Below are positions 16,842 through 24,472 of a stretch of DNA of 25,779 bases, in pieces (position 1 is the first letter of the stretch; each line of letters opens with the position of its first letter). The notes under the pieces were generated by a model. The model saw only the letters and a program-made list of their open reading frames with translations, did not search any database and was not told the origin of the DNA. Source of the stretch: Candidatus Sulfopaludibacter sp. SbA3 (GTDB lineage: Bacteria > Acidobacteriota > Terriglobia > 2-12-FULL-54-10); contig CAMBEY010000009.1 of the NCBI GenBank assembly GCA_945865705.1, forward strand, positions 1 through 25,779. The letters are read 5' to 3'. Position numbers and translations under genes: made by a program.

Positions 16842-18346
16842 GCTCCTTCAGCGGTCTCCGGCTCCATCTAAATGTCTCGCAGAAGCAGACCCTCACGCCC
16901 GGGCTGGTCCAGATGGTCAGCGTGCTGGTGATGAACAAGCTGGAACTGAAAGAAATGATCAATCAGGAGATGCTGGAGAATCCCGTACTCGAAGAGGTTC
17001 TGGAAGAGCTGGCCATCAATACGGAAACGCTCGGCGAGCGGGAGGAGCACGCGCCGCCCGCCGCGGATCAGGAGCTAACCGAGGCGGCCGGGTCCAAGGA
17101 TGCCTTTGACCAGATCGACTTTGACTCCTATTTCAAGGATTATCTTGATCCGGGCTACCGCACGCCGCAGGCTGAGAGCGTTGAACTACCTTCGTTTGAA
17201 AATTTTCTTTCCACCCCCACCAATCTGATTGATCACTTGCACTGGCAGTTAACGCTCAGTTGCCAGCCGCCGGGACTGGCCGATGCCATTGAAGAGATTC
17301 TCGGCAACCTTGACGAGGAGGGCTACCTCCCGATTGCGCTCGAAGAAATCGCGGCCACCGGCGAGCATCAGCTGGCCACTCTGGAAGCCGCGCTCAAGCT
17401 GGTGCAGGAGTGCGATCCGATCGGGGTAGCGGCGCGCGATCTGCGCGAGTGTCTGTTGTTGCAACTGAGCGACCGCCGCAAGGAAGGCTCGCTGGCATGG
17501 CGCATCGTGTCAAGTCATCTGCATCAGGTGGAGAACAAGCAACTCAAGGTAATCGCCAAGGCCCAGAAGACCACCATCGAGGAAGTGCAGAGCGCGCTCG
17601 AACTGATTCGCAAGTTGAATCCCTTTCCGGGGCGCCGGTTCAATCAGTCCGAGCGACGGACCATTGAGCCGGATGTGTATGTGGTCAAGGTCGGGGACGA
17701 GTACGCGGTGGTCTTCAATGAAGAGGAGATTCCGCAACTGCGCGTGAGCATGGAGTACAAAAGCTTACTGGCACCGTCCAGCGAAAACAAGGAACAGAGC
17801 AAGGAACAGAGCAAGGATCAGAACAAGGACGAGAACAAGGCGCAGAACAAGGAAGTCCGCAACTACATCAAGGAACGCTACAGCTCGGCCATGCGCTTCA
17901 TCAAGAACATTGAGCAGCGCAAGCAGACGATCTTGCGGGTGACGGATGTTATCGTTGCGCGCCAACGTGATTTCCTGGAGGCCGGCCCGGATTATCTGAA
18001 GCCGATGATGATCAAGGATGTCGCCGAGGAGATTGGCGTGCATCCTTCAACCGTCAGCCGTGCGGTGGCGGAAAAATATGCGTACACGCCGCAAGGCATC
18101 TTTGAGCTGCGCTACTTTTTCTCGGAAGCCGTCAACGGCCCCTCCGGCGCGGGCATCCCGCTGCTGACGCTGAGGCGCATGGTGCGCAAGATGATCGATC
18201 AGGAAGACAAAGCGAACCCCCTGACCGACGATGAATTGGCCAGGCGTCTATCGGAGCAGGGCATTGACGTCAATCGCCGCACCGTGGCCAAGTATCGCGC
18301 CGACCTGAAAATTCCCAGCACTCATCAAAGACGCGACAGAAACTGA
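16838..18346 (+). CDS. rpoN: RNA polymerase sigma-54 factor
   Basis: A 502-aa sigma factor that directs transcription from -24/-12 promoters with the help of AAA+ activators. The N-terminal region I (LRLHLNVSQKQTLTPGLVQMVSVLVMNKLELKEMINQEM) and an acidic region II are followed by the core-binding domain (about 120-300), the helix-turn-helix (VHPSTVSRAVAEKYAYTPQGIFELRYFF, about 405-432) and the RpoN box RRTVAKYR at 480-487. Between residues about 316 and 338 lies a low-complexity insert of six near-identical 4-aa units (NKEQ, SKEQ, SKDQ, NKDE, NKAQ, NKEV). Length is slightly above usual. The start codon overlaps the lptB stop by 4 bp. The RpoN box reads NRRTVAKYRADL, with Asn where Ala is common. 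Confidence 0.96.
   Translation: MSSFSGLRLHLNVSQKQTLTPGLVQMVSVLVMNKLELKEMINQEMLENPVLEEVLEELAINTETLGEREEHAPPAADQELTEAAGSKDAFDQIDFDSYFKDYLDPGYRTPQAESVELPSFENFLSTPTNLIDHLHWQLTLSCQPPGLADAIEEILGNLDEEGYLPIALEEIAATGEHQLATLEAALKLVQECDPIGVAARDLRECLLLQLSDRRKEGSLAWRIVSSHLHQVENKQLKVIAKAQKTTIEEVQSALELIRKLNPFPGRRFNQSERRTIEPDVYVVKVGDEYAVVFNEEEIPQLRVSMEYKSLLAPSSENKEQSKEQSKDQNKDENKAQNKEVRNYIKERYSSAMRFIKNIEQRKQTILRVTDVIVARQRDFLEAGPDYLKPMMIKDVAEEIGVHPSTVSRAVAEKYAYTPQGIFELRYFFSEAVNGPSGAGIPLLTLRRMVRKMIDQEDKANPLTDDELARRLSEQGIDVNRRTVAKYRADLKIPSTHQRRDRN
17784..17852 (+). repeat. 12-nt tandem repeat inside rpoN
   Basis: Six units of about 12 nt ('aacaaggaacag' and 'agcaaggaacag' types) encode a lysine- and glutamine-rich linker. 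The frame is kept because the unit is a multiple of three. It lies in a loop between core-binding and DNA-binding parts of sigma-54. Confidence 0.85.
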
Positions 18347-18969
18347 CACGTCGCAGGGGGGAATATCCGAGCGTTCCGGAAGCCGACCGAGTTGCCACGG
18401 GTTCCGCATTTCTCTGGCTACCTCCACAAGGCTCGGTACCCGGGTGAAAAATGCCCGATCCATCGTAATTTTCTTTATGTTCAGGATCTAGTAGTTATAG
18501 GACTACTAGTAGTACCCCCACCCCCCACCCCCCCCGGGGAGACCCGTGTTGCCATGGGTGCCCATAGGTCCGTAAAACTCAATTTGGTTGCCGCATGCAA
18601 CCCTCTGGTTTTAGTTGTAAATGGTATTAACAAAGGTATTAACAAAGGTATTAGCACAAGGATCGTTTCCTGTTTTCGGAGCCGGCGCATTCTTTCCTGC
18701 CGGGATCAGGCAGGGGGTACTGGTCCTATCGGGCGAATGTCGGAATTTTGACATACATGGTCCTATTAGAAAATTGTGACCATTGAAACTATTGCGCTTT
18801 CTATAATTTCCGTGGAAACTACCGATGTAAAAAAAATTAGCAAGGATGAGAATCGAACCGCCCGCGCGCGGCCCGGTCGTCTTGTAACCTTGCGTTTCTA
18901 TTTCGACGATTGCCCCGGCCTTTGTTCTGGGGAGCATGTTTACGGATATGGATTGAGAGACTTGGCGTG
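18347..18969. other. 620-bp intergenic region after rpoN
   Basis: No convincing gene. It holds an 8-bp dyad ctagtagt/actactag (18488-18509) followed by a C-rich run (18515-18540), a hairpin ggttgc, loop cgcat, gcaacc (18589-18605), three copies of the 12-nt unit ggtattaacaaa (18623-18658) and a TATAAT (18802-18807) without a good -35. An 8-nt A-run (18829-18836) lies next to a region rich in structure (18840-18892). The usual hpf/ribosome hibernation gene that follows rpoN in many genomes is not found here. The stretch may be regulatory or an ncRNA. Confidence 0.5.
18802..18807 (+). promoter_or_regulatory. Possible -10 element upstream of the DsbA-like gene
   Basis: TATAAT lies 163 nt upstream of the start codon. 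TTGAAA (18783-18788) is only 13 nt away, so spacing is poor and the call is weak. Confidence 0.3.
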
Positions 18970-20118
18970 ATGCAGTGGTCTTCAAATCGGCAGTGGTCTT
19001 CAAATCGAATGGTGCGCGCCCTGCGCAATCAATTCGCTCCGTTTTCCCGGAGTCTGCCCGTGTTGGCACTCGCATCTTTAGCTTTCCTGTCCACCATTAC
19101 GCCGGTCATAGCCGAGGAGCAGCCAGCGCCACCAGCCTCGTCGGCATTGGCCCCGTCGGCATTGGATAAGCCGATTGCGCTAGTGGATGGCAAGCCCATA
19201 CTCGAATCAGACCTGGTGCAGCAGACGCGTCCGCAGATGCAGCAGTTGCGCAATCAAGAATATGATATCAAGCGGCAAGCGCTGGACGGCATGGTCAATC
19301 AAAAACTGGTGGAGGCGGCAGCGGCCCGCCAAAAAATAGGCGTTGCCGAGTTGATTTCGCGCGATGTGGACAGCAAGGTGCGCGAGACCACCGAAGAGGA
19401 GATCACCGCGTATTACGCGGGACAGAAGGACCGCATCGGCCGTCCCATCGAAGAGGTGAAAGATCAGATTGCGGCAGGGCTTAAGCAGAACCGCGGGCAA
19501 CAAGCGCGCCAGGATTATATTGCCGCGCTACGCAAGAATATTCCGGTGGAGATTTACCTGGAGCCGGTCCGCCTGAACGTGCAGCCCGACCTGACCCGCC
19601 TGCGCGGGCCGGTCGACGCGCCCATCACCATCGTCGAGTTCTCTGATTTTCAGTGCCCCTTCTGCATAAAGGCGTATCCCACGGTCAGGGCTGTGCTGGG
19701 AAAGTATGCTGACAAGGTCCGCTTTTCCTATCGTGATTTTCCCTTGCGGAACATTCACGGCCAGGCTCAGGAAGCCGCTGAGGCCGCCCGTTGCGCGGGG
19801 GATCAAAATAAGTATTGGCAGTTCCATGATGTCCTGTTTGAAGCCCCCAGTGATCTCTCCCGCGAAAAATTACTTGAGTCGGCAACGAAGATATCCCTCG
19901 ATACGGCTTCACTGGAACTATGTATTGAATCCGGAAAGTATCGCAACGAAGTGGAAAAAGACTATCAGGAAGGGTTGAGGGCTGGCATCAGTGGTACACC
20001 GGCCTTCTACATCAACGGTATATTCCTAAATGGATCACAACCAGCGTCTGCTTTCGAGCAGGTCATCGAATCTGAACTCGCCCGGCTTGGCCAAAGCGTC
20101 CAGCCAGTCGCGAAGTGA
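18970..20118 (+). CDS. Secreted SurA_N-DsbA/thioredoxin fusion protein
   Basis: A 382-aa exported protein. A signal peptide (about 24-48, hydrophobic core LPVLALASLAFL, cleavage near VIA-EE) is followed by a SurA/parvulin N-terminal-like chaperone domain (about 68-200, IALVDGKPILESDLV with LDGMVNQKLVEAAA). A DsbA-type thioredoxin domain (about 214-370) has CPFC at 229-232 and cis-proline P344 in GTPAF. The CPFC motif and fold suggest disulfide oxidation or isomerisation, or protein folding, in the periplasm. The start is uncertain: the ATG at 18970 begins two exact 6-aa units QWSSNR from an 18-bp tandem duplication (18973-19008), while the ATG at 19009 follows it. Only a weak GAGAG lies upstream. 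No DsbB or VKOR partner is nearby. Confidence 0.85.
   Translation: MQWSSNRQWSSNRMVRALRNQFAPFSRSLPVLALASLAFLSTITPVIAEEQPAPPASSALAPSALDKPIALVDGKPILESDLVQQTRPQMQQLRNQEYDIKRQALDGMVNQKLVEAAAARQKIGVAELISRDVDSKVRETTEEEITAYYAGQKDRIGRPIEEVKDQIAAGLKQNRGQQARQDYIAALRKNIPVEIYLEPVRLNVQPDLTRLRGPVDAPITIVEFSDFQCPFCIKAYPTVRAVLGKYADKVRFSYRDFPLRNIHGQAQEAAEAARCAGDQNKYWQFHDVLFEAPSDLSREKLLESATKISLDTASLELCIESGKYRNEVEKDYQEGLRAGISGTPAFYINGIFLNGSQPASAFEQVIESELARLGQSVQPVAK
18973..19008 (+). repeat. 18-bp tandem duplication at the start of the DsbA-like gene
   Basis: Two copies of cagtggtcttcaaatcg(g/a) at 18973-18990 and 18991-19008. If the first ATG is used, they encode QWSSNR twice. If the second ATG (19009) is used, they lie in the leader. 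Confidence 0.9.
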
Positions 20119-20140
20119 TATCTCTATGAGAGAGGCTACC

Positions 20141-20473
20141 ATGTCGACGGCCACCGCGGCTGACAAGAGAAAGCACCGCCGCTATGATCTATCTCTCGAT
20201 CTGGAGGTGAAGGGGCGCAAGCGCGCTGCCGCCATCCAGACTCAGACCCGCGACATCAGCGCCCGTGGCCTGTACTTTAATTTTACTGAGCCGATGGACG
20301 TGGGATCTGAATTGAATTTCGAGTTGAATCTCCCGCCTGAGTTGAGCGGTGGCAAGGATGTCCGTGTGCGCTGTCGCGGTCGGGTGATTCGCGTTGATTC
20401 CATCAAGAGTTCGCGCCAGGTGGGTGTGGCCGCAACCATTGAGACTTATGAATTCATTCGAGCGCATGAATAG
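20141..20473 (+). CDS. PilZ-domain protein
   Basis: A 110-aa protein with a single PilZ domain, which in this family binds cyclic di-GMP and controls motility, secretion or polysaccharide synthesis. The binding motif R..R is present as RKHRR (R10, R14) and the D.S..G motif as DISARG (D38, S40, G43), so binding is plausible. The start at 20141 has AGAGG 5 nt upstream. It follows the DsbA-like stop by 22 bp and may be co-transcribed. An in-frame ATG 15 nt earlier and a longer frame overlapping the upstream gene are less likely. No diguanylate cyclase lies in the window. Confidence 0.87.
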   Translation: MSTATAADKRKHRRYDLSLDLEVKGRKRAAAIQTQTRDISARGLYFNFTEPMDVGSELNFELNLPPELSGGKDVRVRCRGRVIRVDSIKSSRQVGVAATIETYEFIRAHE

Positions 20474-21128
20474 TTGATAGCGTATAATGAATCGTGACTT
20501 TTAGTAGTAAGCAGGGCCGATATTATTTTCCCTGTCCTGCTCTTGTTGCCTGTCGTGCTTTTGCTAGTAGTACCTCGGTAAATTCCGGCTAGTTCCCCCC
20601 CCTAGGCCGGCGTCATGTAGTTCGATTTTCATGTGCCTTGACGCTGTGCAGTATTCATTCTTCATGTTCCTGTTCCATCCACAAGAGAACAGGGTGAGGG
20701 GGTTGTCATGCACGGAGACATGCAAACAGACATGCAGGGAGACCGCTACTCCTATTTGATGATGTTTTGCGCGTTGATGATGGTGCGCAACTCCCGCGCC
20801 ACGCTCGCCCAATTCCTGGAAGTACATCCACTATCTGCGCGCGTTAACGATTTCGCCGGCATGCTGGCACATGCCGATCAATTTTCTGCCTCCCATCGCG
20901 CCTCCGACCCCTCCTCCGACAACGACGAGCCATACATCAGTCCGCCTTCACCCCGGTTGCCTAACCAATAGCGGTTGTTACGGATTGCTCTCTCGCAGGT
21001 ATAAAGGCGCGGACGGACGCCGCCGCCCGGAACCTCCGTTCCCCCTGTGTACATTCCAAGACAAATCGTGCGCTGCCCGAACTGTCTTCCGACTTGCAGC
21101 GTAATGCGTTTCCTCGTATCGTTTCATC
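20474..21128. other. Region between pilZ and rapZ
   Basis: Apart from the possible gene at 20708-20971, it holds a TATAAT at 20483-20488 without a clear -35, a TTGACG at 20638-20643 without a good -10, and the 11-mer ctagtagtacc (20565-20575) followed by a C-run. The same 11-mer followed by a C-run occurs after rpoN (18505-18515). Confidence 0.4.
20708..20971 (+). CDS. Possible 87-aa protein, unknown
   Basis: An 87-aa frame with GAGGGGG about 6 nt before the ATG. About 70% of its codons end in G or C by my count, which is coding-like for this genome. A Met-rich segment (MHGDMQTDMQGDRYSYLMMFCALMMVRNSR) is followed by a polar tail (DPSSDNDEPYISPPSPRLPNQ). It resembles no family I know. Repeated 'gacatgca' units mark its 5' end. 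It lies between pilZ and rapZ. It could also be chance, since the last third overlaps a C-rich leader. Confidence 0.35.
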   Translation: MHGDMQTDMQGDRYSYLMMFCALMMVRNSRATLAQFLEVHPLSARVNDFAGMLAHADQFSASHRASDPSSDNDEPYISPPSPRLPNQ

Positions 21129-22163
21129 ATGGACAAGAAATCCCCAAGCCGTTCCAGGCCATCCAGCCGCCGTGTTGCCATCCAGCCGGCCAGGAATCCG
21201 GCCAAGAGTAAAGTCACGCGCAGCCAGCGCTCTGCGCCCCCTCCCCTCCCGGGAAAGTCGGTTGAGCCATTGCCGATACATCCGCCGGAAACCGAACTGG
21301 TGATCGTCACCGGGATGTCCGGCTCGGGCAAGGGTTCCGTGCTGCGCGTGCTCGAAGACCTGGGCTATTACTGCGTCGACAACATGCCTGTCGACCTGAT
21401 CCCCACCTTTGCCGATCTGTGCCGAACCGGTGGACAGATCGCCCGCGCCGCGCTGGTGGTGGACATCCGCGAAGGCCAGGCGCTCGAACGTTTTCCCGCC
21501 CTGTTCCGCGCCCTGCGCCAGCGCATGAGCACGCTGCTGATATTTCTGCATGCCCGCGACGAAGTGCTGTTGCGCCGCTTCAGCGAGACGCGTCGCCCGC
21601 ATCCGCTGGCTCACTCGCAGGGTCTTGCCAGAAAGGGCGAGCTGCCGTTGCGGGAAGGCATTGCCGCCGAACGCCGCGCCTTGGGGCCTATCCGCAAGCT
21701 GGCGGATCTTTCTGTCGATACCAGTCAGTTCAATGTTCACGAGCTGCGCAACATTATCAATAACCATTTCCGCGAAGCCGCCGAGCAGCGCTCCATGCTC
21801 ATCTCCTGCATGAGCTTCGGCTACCGCCACGGCCTGCCCGCCGATTCCGATCTGGTCTTCGACGTGCGTTTTCTGCCCAATCCCAATTACATTCCGAAAT
21901 TCCATGACCTCACCGGCCGCCATCCGGAGGTCGCCAAATACATTCGCTCGTTCCCGCAGACGCAGGAGTTCATCGCGCGCATCACCGAGCTGCTCGCCTA
22001 CCTGATCCCGCACTACGTCCGCGAGGGGAAGAGTTATCTGACCATCGCCATCGGCTGCACCGGAGGCCGTCACCGCTCCGTGATGATGGCCGAGACCATC
22101 GGCAAAAAACTTGCCGCCCGCGGCCTGAACACCAAAGTCATCCACCGCGACTCAGCCAAGTAG
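21129..22163 (+). CDS. rapZ: RapZ/YvcJ-family nucleotide-binding regulator
   Basis: A 344-aa member of the RapZ family, an RNA-binding adaptor in Enterobacteria that steers RNase E to the GlmZ small RNA and a GTPase (YvcJ) in Bacillus. Walker A GMSGSGKGS is at residues 62-70, with VVDIREG downstream, and the C-terminal GCTGGRHRSVMMAETI is diagnostic. Usual length is about 285 aa. Here a 55-residue N-terminal extension is rich in Lys, Arg, Ser and Pro (KSPSRSRPSSRR). No clear ribosome binding site precedes the ATG. It belongs to the rpoN neighbourhood, as in many bacteria, but several genes intervene. Confidence 0.93.
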   Translation: MDKKSPSRSRPSSRRVAIQPARNPAKSKVTRSQRSAPPPLPGKSVEPLPIHPPETELVIVTGMSGSGKGSVLRVLEDLGYYCVDNMPVDLIPTFADLCRTGGQIARAALVVDIREGQALERFPALFRALRQRMSTLLIFLHARDEVLLRRFSETRRPHPLAHSQGLARKGELPLREGIAAERRALGPIRKLADLSVDTSQFNVHELRNIINNHFREAAEQRSMLISCMSFGYRHGLPADSDLVFDVRFLPNPNYIPKFHDLTGRHPEVAKYIRSFPQTQEFIARITELLAYLIPHYVREGKSYLTIAIGCTGGRHRSVMMAETIGKKLAARGLNTKVIHRDSAK

Positions 22164-22202
22164 GCGTTCTCTGGTTTCATTACAAGGTGCCGCGCCGTGA
22201 AC

Positions 22203-22237
22203 GCGTCACAGAGCCGCGCGCGTCAGCAAGCGGACCC
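22203..22237 (+). repeat. Dispersed repeat family 1, copy C
   Basis: Identical in core to copy B (tcacagagccgcgcgcgt, then cagcaagcggaccc), about 40 bp after the rapZ stop. A degenerate direct repeat of 'aatcgcgaattgaga' follows at 22247-22311. Confidence 0.85.
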
Positions 22238-22344
22238 GATCGAGCGTAAAGAATCGCGAATTGAGAATCGCGAATAGGAAATTACGAATCGCGAATTGAG
22301 AATAGGGAATGGTCGTGCAACTCTGGTCCCGGTGGCCGCCTCCA

Positions 22345-23673
22345 ATGAATATGAAACATTTTCTACACGTTAACTTGTTGGCTGCCGTAATTGCCGGAAC
22401 GGCTTTGCATCTTCCTGCCCAGGTCGGTCCCATTGACCCGGCTGATTTGTTGCGGACGTCGCTACGTCCACAGCAGTCCGGCGGCGCTCTCGGCGTGGGT
22501 GCGGTGATGCAGTTTCGCGGCCAGGTGCAGAAACTGCAAAGCGGCTCCATCCTGCTGACACTCGACGATTCGCGCCCGCTGTTGCTGAAAGGATCAGGCA
22601 AGACCAAGTACGTTCAGAATGCCGGCGAAGTAAAACCCTCAGCGTTGAAGGTCGGCGATTGGGTAACGGTGGAAGCGGCGCTCGACACCTTTAGTCAATT
22701 GCAGGCGCTGACGGTGAACATCCTGCCGGCATCGGAGGCCGGGGAGATCCAGGCCGAATCGCCGGCGTCCGATCAAGTGTCCGCGGGCGGCAACGGCCGC
22801 TACACCCTGTTGCGTGGACCCTCGCCTCGCGGTCCCGGCAGCGACCCAGCGGGCAATTCGTCCAGCAGCCAACCTCCGACCGGTCTTGATCCGGAATTTT
22901 TGATCGAGCGCGCGCGCATCGCGGCCAATTCGTTCGCCGGCACGCTGCCCAACTTCATCGCGCAGGAAGCGATGACTCGCTACCTCACCAATCCCTATGA
23001 CATCGGCTGGCGGATGCAGGACGTGATCTCCGTGGAGGTCGTATACGAGGAAGGGAAGGAGCGCCACCGCAACGTGAGAATCAACGAGGCTCCCACCACC
23101 AAGACGATGGAGGACCTCGGCGGCTCATGGTCGACAGGCGAGTTCGCCAGCACGCTGAGCGGCCTGCTCGACGAGCGCACCAATGCCAACTTCACCTGGG
23201 CCGGCCAAGCCACCGAGAAGCGCGGCGCCAGCGAGTTCCGTACCGCCGTCTTTAACTTCGCCGTCAGCGAACAGAATTCGCGCTGGCACGTGTCGTCCAC
23301 GGACGACTCATCAAGTGGGCCCCCCAATCGGTCCAATGTCCAGCGGGAGATCATGCCCGCCTATCGCGGCGCGGTCTGGATTGACATTGACTCCGCGCGC
23401 GTCCTGCGCATCGAGATGGCCGCCACCAGCCTGCCCTTCGACTACCCGCTGAACGCCGTCGAGAGCGCCGTGGACTACGCCATGGTCCAGATCGGCGATC
23501 AACCCACGCTGCTCCCCACGCGCGCCGAAAGCCTGGCCTGCCAGCGCGGGACAAGCAACTGCTCCCGCAACGTCATCGACTTCCGCCGCTACAAAAAATT
23601 CACCACCGACGCCGTCATCGACTTCGGCGAAGCTTCCGACCTGCCGGAATCAAATGATGTTCCTCAGCCATGA
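22345..23673 (+). CDS. Secreted protein with a DUF5666-like OB domain
   Basis: A 442-aa exported protein. A signal peptide (MNMKHFLHVNLLAAVIAG, cleavage near LPA-QV) precedes a small beta domain (about 54-127, VMQFRGQVQKLQSGSILLTL to LKVGDWVTVEAALDTF) like the DUF5666 OB-type fold. A linker rich in Ser/Gly/Pro follows, then a larger domain (about 190-430) with ARIAANSFAGTLPNFIAQEAMTRY, a pattern I associate with acidobacterial secreted proteins of unknown role. The C-terminus (CQRGTSNCSRNVIDFRRYKKF) is partly repeated as a relic at 24325. No function is assigned. The start is chosen so that the signal peptide is intact; no ribosome binding site is clear. It stands alone after rapZ. Confidence 0.7.
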   Translation: MNMKHFLHVNLLAAVIAGTALHLPAQVGPIDPADLLRTSLRPQQSGGALGVGAVMQFRGQVQKLQSGSILLTLDDSRPLLLKGSGKTKYVQNAGEVKPSALKVGDWVTVEAALDTFSQLQALTVNILPASEAGEIQAESPASDQVSAGGNGRYTLLRGPSPRGPGSDPAGNSSSSQPPTGLDPEFLIERARIAANSFAGTLPNFIAQEAMTRYLTNPYDIGWRMQDVISVEVVYEEGKERHRNVRINEAPTTKTMEDLGGSWSTGEFASTLSGLLDERTNANFTWAGQATEKRGASEFRTAVFNFAVSEQNSRWHVSSTDDSSSGPPNRSNVQREIMPAYRGAVWIDIDSARVLRIEMAATSLPFDYPLNAVESAVDYAMVQIGDQPTLLPTRAESLACQRGTSNCSRNVIDFRRYKKFTTDAVIDFGEASDLPESNDVPQP

Positions 23674-23778
23674 CAGAGCCTTGATGGAACATCCCGGCGT
23701 GCCGTGGTCCGTAAGGGAGTGGAGAATGATTTTTTGGTTTGGGGCCAGCCGCAATCGAATTCGCAGTAGAATAGCGAT

Positions 23779-24030
23779 GTGGTCGATTGGAATCGTTTCA
23801 TCCCGGGGAATTTTGAGTACGATTTCGAGCGGGACAAGCTCGCGGCGCACCGCGTTACCTTTGAAGAAGCGGTGGAGTGTTTCTTTGCCGACTGTGAGGT
23901 TCGCAGGAACAAGCGTTTTAAGGACCGCTACCAGTTGATGGGCAGGACGTTTGGCGGGCGCAGGCTGAAGATTATTTTTCAACTCAAATCGAAAAATATC
24001 GTTCGCATCATCACAGGATGGCCAATATGA
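23779..24030 (+). CDS. BrnT-like toxin
   Basis: An 83-aa protein of the BrnT/RelE-like superfamily, ribonuclease toxins. The pattern FEYDFERDKLAAHRVTFEEAVECFFAD then RYQLMGRTFGGRRLKIIFQLKSKNIVRIITGW follows the BrnT order (core strand, 'H-x-V-x-FEEA', basic strand). The C-terminal end is short and stops at TGWPI without the usual RR..R tail. It begins at GTG and has no strong Shine-Dalgarno site. The antitoxin frame overlaps its stop codon by 4 bp (ATGA). Toxin-first order is normal for the BrnTA family. Confidence 0.75.
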   Translation: MVDWNRFIPGNFEYDFERDKLAAHRVTFEEAVECFFADCEVRRNKRFKDRYQLMGRTFGGRRLKIIFQLKSKNIVRIITGWPI

Positions 24031-24317
24031 GCGTAAAGAAACCTCGGGGAAAGACAAACCCTTCACAGGCTGAAGTGGATGAAGTGGTGATTGCTCAGGC
24101 AGGCGATGACCGTGCTTGGGGAAAGCCGGTTCGAGTCAAGCGGATGCCCAACGCGTCACTCTCACTGCCAGGGGAGCTGGCCGCGCGCGCTTCATTTCTA
24201 GCCAAGTTGCACCGGGAACCCAAGCTCGATCAGTGGCTGGAGAAGGTCATCCGCGAACGTGTCGAATTGGAAGAACTCGCCTATCGCGAAACAAAGCGAG
24301 AGATGGCCTCTCGTTGA
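24027..24317 (+). CDS. BrnA/CopG-like antitoxin
   Basis: A 96-aa protein with a disordered basic/acidic N-terminus and a C-terminal helical part (ASLSLPGELAARASFLAKLHREPKLDQWLEKVIRERVELEELAY) that fits an antitoxin of the BrnA or ribbon-helix-helix type. It begins at an ATG overlapping the toxin stop as ATGA, with AGGATGG upstream. A slightly earlier in-frame ATG (24018) exists but overlaps more of the toxin. Family assignment is mainly from context with the BrnT-like toxin. Confidence 0.65.
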   Translation: MSVKKPRGKTNPSQAEVDEVVIAQAGDDRAWGKPVRVKRMPNASLSLPGELAARASFLAKLHREPKLDQWLEKVIRERVELEELAYRETKREMASR

Positions 24318-24324
24318 GGGAACC

Positions 24325-24417
24325 CTGCCAGCGCGGCGCCAACAACTGCTCCCGCAACGTAATCGACTTGGGGGAGTACCGGAATTGTCGGATTCAATTG
24401 AGATTCCGAAGCCATAG
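24325..24417 (+). pseudogene. Frameshifted relic of the C-terminus of the 22345-23673 gene
   Basis: About 93 bp resemble the last 136 bp of the upstream gene. The first half reads CQRGANNCSRNVID like CQRGTSNCSRNVID in the intact gene, and the second half, in another frame, reads ELSDSIEIPKP then stop, like DLPESNDVPQP then stop. The middle is shortened and frameshifted, so this is a non-functional duplicate end. It brackets the BrnT/antitoxin pair with the intact gene end at 23538-23673. Confidence 0.75.
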
Positions 24418-24472
24418 GTAATTTCTTCAATTACCATCTAAGGGATGGAGTTGGAGCGTTCTACGATTGATT

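Noticed and set aside
18392..18751. 119-residue frame in the gap after rpoN
   Set aside because: It is built over the C-run and the 12-nt tandem repeat, with no coding signals.
18838..18892. tRNA-like sequence on the minus strand (ggttcgattc and gcaagg..ccttgc)
   Set aside because: The T-arm stem does not pair (ggcgg against ctcat), the total length is about 54 nt, and no anticodon arm can be drawn.
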